64,000 bases of DNA, from assembly GCA_017484065.1 (NCBI GenBank), contig JAFUTX010000013.1, forward strand, positions 21,137 through 85,136, given 5' to 3'. The stretch comes from Bacilli bacterium (lineage in GTDB: Bacteria > Bacillota_I > Bacilli_A > RF39 > UBA660). This document shows, piece after piece, positions 62,313-64,000 of the stretch. The position numbers and the translations under genes were made by a program. How positions within the stretch are numbered: the first letter of the stretch is position 1; each line of letters begins with the position of its first letter. The notes below the pieces were generated by a model, which was not told the origin of the DNA, did not search any database, and worked only from the letters and a program-made list of their open reading frames with translations.

Positions 62313-64000
62313 TCATTTATTAAATATTTCATTAAATATTTCAATATAATTATTTACTTCTATTATTTCTATTTCTTTTTTAATCTCTTCAGGTACATCT
62401 TGTAAATCTGCATGATTACTAGCTGGAATAAATACTTTTTTAATATGAGCATTATTAGCTCCAATTAATTTTTCTTTTAATCCTCCTACTTTCATCACTT
62501 TACCCTTAAGTGATATTTCCCCAGTCATAGCTATAGTATTTGGTACTACTCTACCTAAAGCTAAACTAATTAAAGTAGTAGTTATAGTAATACCAGCACT
62601 AGGTCCATCTTTTTTTATTGCACCTTCAGCAAAATGAATATGTATATTTACATTATCAAAGAAATCTTTTTTAATATTAAATTCTTTAAAATGAGACTTA
62701 ATATAACTTAATGCTACTTTAATACTTTCTTCTAGTACCTTACCAAGATTACCCGTTAATGTAATTTCTCCGTTACCAGGATAAACACAAGTTTCTATAA
62801 GCATTGCACTTCCACCTATTGGTGTATAAGCTAGTCCATTAGTAACACCCGGTTCTAAGAATATTTCATTTTCATTACTTGCAAACTTTTCAATACCCAA
62901 GTATTTATTTAAATCACTTGCTTTAATAATTAATTTTCTATCTTTTTTATCAAGTTCATTCGCAGTAACAACTTTTCTAATGATACGTCTTAAAGTACGT
63001 TCAAGCTCTCTTACTCCAGCTTCTTTAGTATAATCATTAATTATTTTAGTAATTGCATCATCTCGAATAGTTAAATTATTTTTTTCAATTAAGAAATCAC
63101 GATATATTTTAGGTATTAAGTATTTCTTAGCAATAAATGTTTTTTCAAATATTGTGTAACTAGATAATTCAATTATTTCTAATCTATCAAGTAAAGCTGG
63201 TGGTATATTTTCTTTATCATTAGCAGTAAGAATAAAGAAAATATGAGATAAATCTATTGGTTCTTCAATATAATTATCAACAAACATATTATTTTGTTCT
63301 GGATCTAAAATATCTAATAATGCACTTGCTGGATCCCCATGATAATCTTTAACCATTTTGTCTACTTCATCTATTAAGAATATCGGATTAGAAGTACCAC
63401 ATTTTTTTAATCCCTGAATTATTTTACCAGGACTAGCTCCAATATATGTTTTTCGATGTCCAAGTAGTTCACTGACATCATTTAATCCTCCAACACTAAT
63501 TTTATAGAATTTCTTATTTAAACTTTTAGCTATAGCACTAGCAAGTGAGGTTTTACCTACACCACTAGGCCCAACCAAACAAATAATTGGACTTTTAACT
63601 GATGGATTACGTAATTTTACTGATACATATTCAACTATACGATCTTTAATACTATCTAAACCATAATGGGTTTTATCTAATCTATGTCTTATTTTACTAA
63701 TGTTTTTTTCATCTTTACTAAAACTACGCCATGGTAAATTTAGTACCCAGTCTAAATAATTATAAATAATAGTTGATTCAGGACTTATATCACTAGTGAA
63801 CTCATATTTTTTAATTTCATTATAGAATCTTTGTCTAGTTTTATTGTTTAATTTTAATTTCTCTAATTTCTCAAAATATCCATTAATTTCATTTTCTTTA
63901 AAGTTATCTTCTTCGCCTAATTCTTTTTTTAACTGACGCATTTTCTCTTTTATAATATAATCTTTTTGATTTTGTTCCATTTCATCAAAAACAGTATCAT
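62313..64000 (-). CDS. lon: ATP-dependent protease Lon (5' end outside the window)
   Basis: The frame stays open to the right edge, and the first visible residues (QKDYIIKEKMRQLKKELGEE) match the middle of LonA, so the N-terminal substrate-binding domain lies beyond 64000. Visible are the AAA+ domain (GPSGVGKTSLA; IFLIDEVDKM) and the serine protease domain with KDGPSAGITI (catalytic Ser) and the Lys in LKEKLIGAN. It degrades misfolded and regulatory proteins. It reads towards obgE. Confidence 0.96.
   Translation of the reverse strand, partial: DTVFDEMEQNQKDYIIKEKMRQLKKELGEEDNFKENEINGYFEKLEKLKLNNKTRQRFYNEIKKYEFTSDISPESTIIYNYLDWVLNLPWRSFSKDEKNISKIRHRLDKTHYGLDSIKDRIVEYVSVKLRNPSVKSPIICLVGPSGVGKTSLASAIAKSLNKKFYKISVGGLNDVSELLGHRKTYIGASPGKIIQGLKKCGTSNPIFLIDEVDKMVKDYHGDPASALLDILDPEQNNMFVDNYIEEPIDLSHIFFILTANDKENIPPALLDRLEIIELSSYTIFEKTFIAKKYLIPKIYRDFLIEKNNLTIRDDAITKIINDYTKEAGVRELERTLRRIIRKVVTANELDKKDRKLIIKASDLNKYLGIEKFASNENEIFLEPGVTNGLAYTPIGGSAMLIETCVYPGNGEITLTGNLGKVLEESIKVALSYIKSHFKEFNIKKDFFDNVNIHIHFAEGAIKKDGPSAGITITTTLISLALGRVVPNTIAMTGEISLKGKVMKVGGLKEKLIGANNAHIKKVFIPASNHADLQDVPEEIKKEIEIIEVNNYIEIFNEIFNK

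Overview
The window is about 64 kb of a very AT-rich bacterial chromosome. Almost all genes are on the minus strand. The standard genetic code fits: Trp is TGG and TGA is used as a stop. L27 has a cleavable N-terminal extension and sits beside the Prp protease gene. Together with RbgA, RuvAB, Obg, Lon, an LtaS-like enzyme, SipW-type signal sequences and strong Shine-Dalgarno sites, this points to an uncultured low-GC Firmicutes/Bacilli lineage, probably a gut organism of the RF39/Mollicutes-affiliated type. That assignment is an inference. I found no rRNA, tRNA or CRISPR array.

Layout. (1) 1-8.5 kb is a Flp/Tad-type pilus operon read leftward from a good sigma-A promoter: Flp pilin, two TadE/F-like pseudopilins, CpaE-like and CpaF ATPases, TadB and TadC. 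Mixed into it are three classical 'GFTLVELLAV' pseudopilins, two with a large C-terminal C-type-lectin-like (DUF6273-like) domain. (2) 8.5-11.7 kb holds two Rpn/PD-(D/E)XK nuclease relatives (one a fragment) and uvrC. (3) 11.8-17.3 kb holds three surface proteins with SipW-type N-termini and the same lectin-like domain. Two of them contain three GC-rich, codon-atypical variable segments that look like diversity-generating retroelement (DGR) targets. No reverse transcriptase lies in the window. (4) 17.4-27.9 kb is a surface-glycan cluster: a polymerase/ligase-glycosyltransferase fusion, two asparagine-synthetase-like amide ligases without the glutaminase Cys, an ABC exporter and three GT4 glycosyltransferases. 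A membrane diguanylate cyclase follows. (5) 29.7-32.3 kb holds a YigZ-like gene, another lectin-like protein carrying dockerin-like repeats, and a type III toxin-antitoxin locus whose toxin gene is internally deleted. (6) 32.4-38.8 kb holds topA, two unknown genes, an LtaS-like enzyme, rnhB and rbgA. (7) 38.7-45.6 kb is an accessory island made of short gene cassettes. Each junction carries a copy of the rbgA 5' end (ribosome binding site, start codon and first ten codons). (8) 45.6-50.5 kb encodes an OatA-like acyltransferase, an ASCH-GNAT fusion, a membrane protein and a repetitive unknown protein. (9) 50.5-64 kb is housekeeping: lepB, rplS, rpmA, prp, rplU, rpmB, ruvAB, a primary-type sigma factor, obgE and lon (5' end cut by the window). 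Interspersed are helicase-associated-repeat proteins (one with an amber stop) and a TnpB-only IS605-type element with its probable omega RNA.

The two systems most worth attention are the rbgA-anchored cassette array (38.7-45.4 kb) and the family of seven proteins sharing one lectin-like domain on two different anchors, pseudopilin or SipW-type, where three copies of the domain carry DGR-like hypervariable segments.
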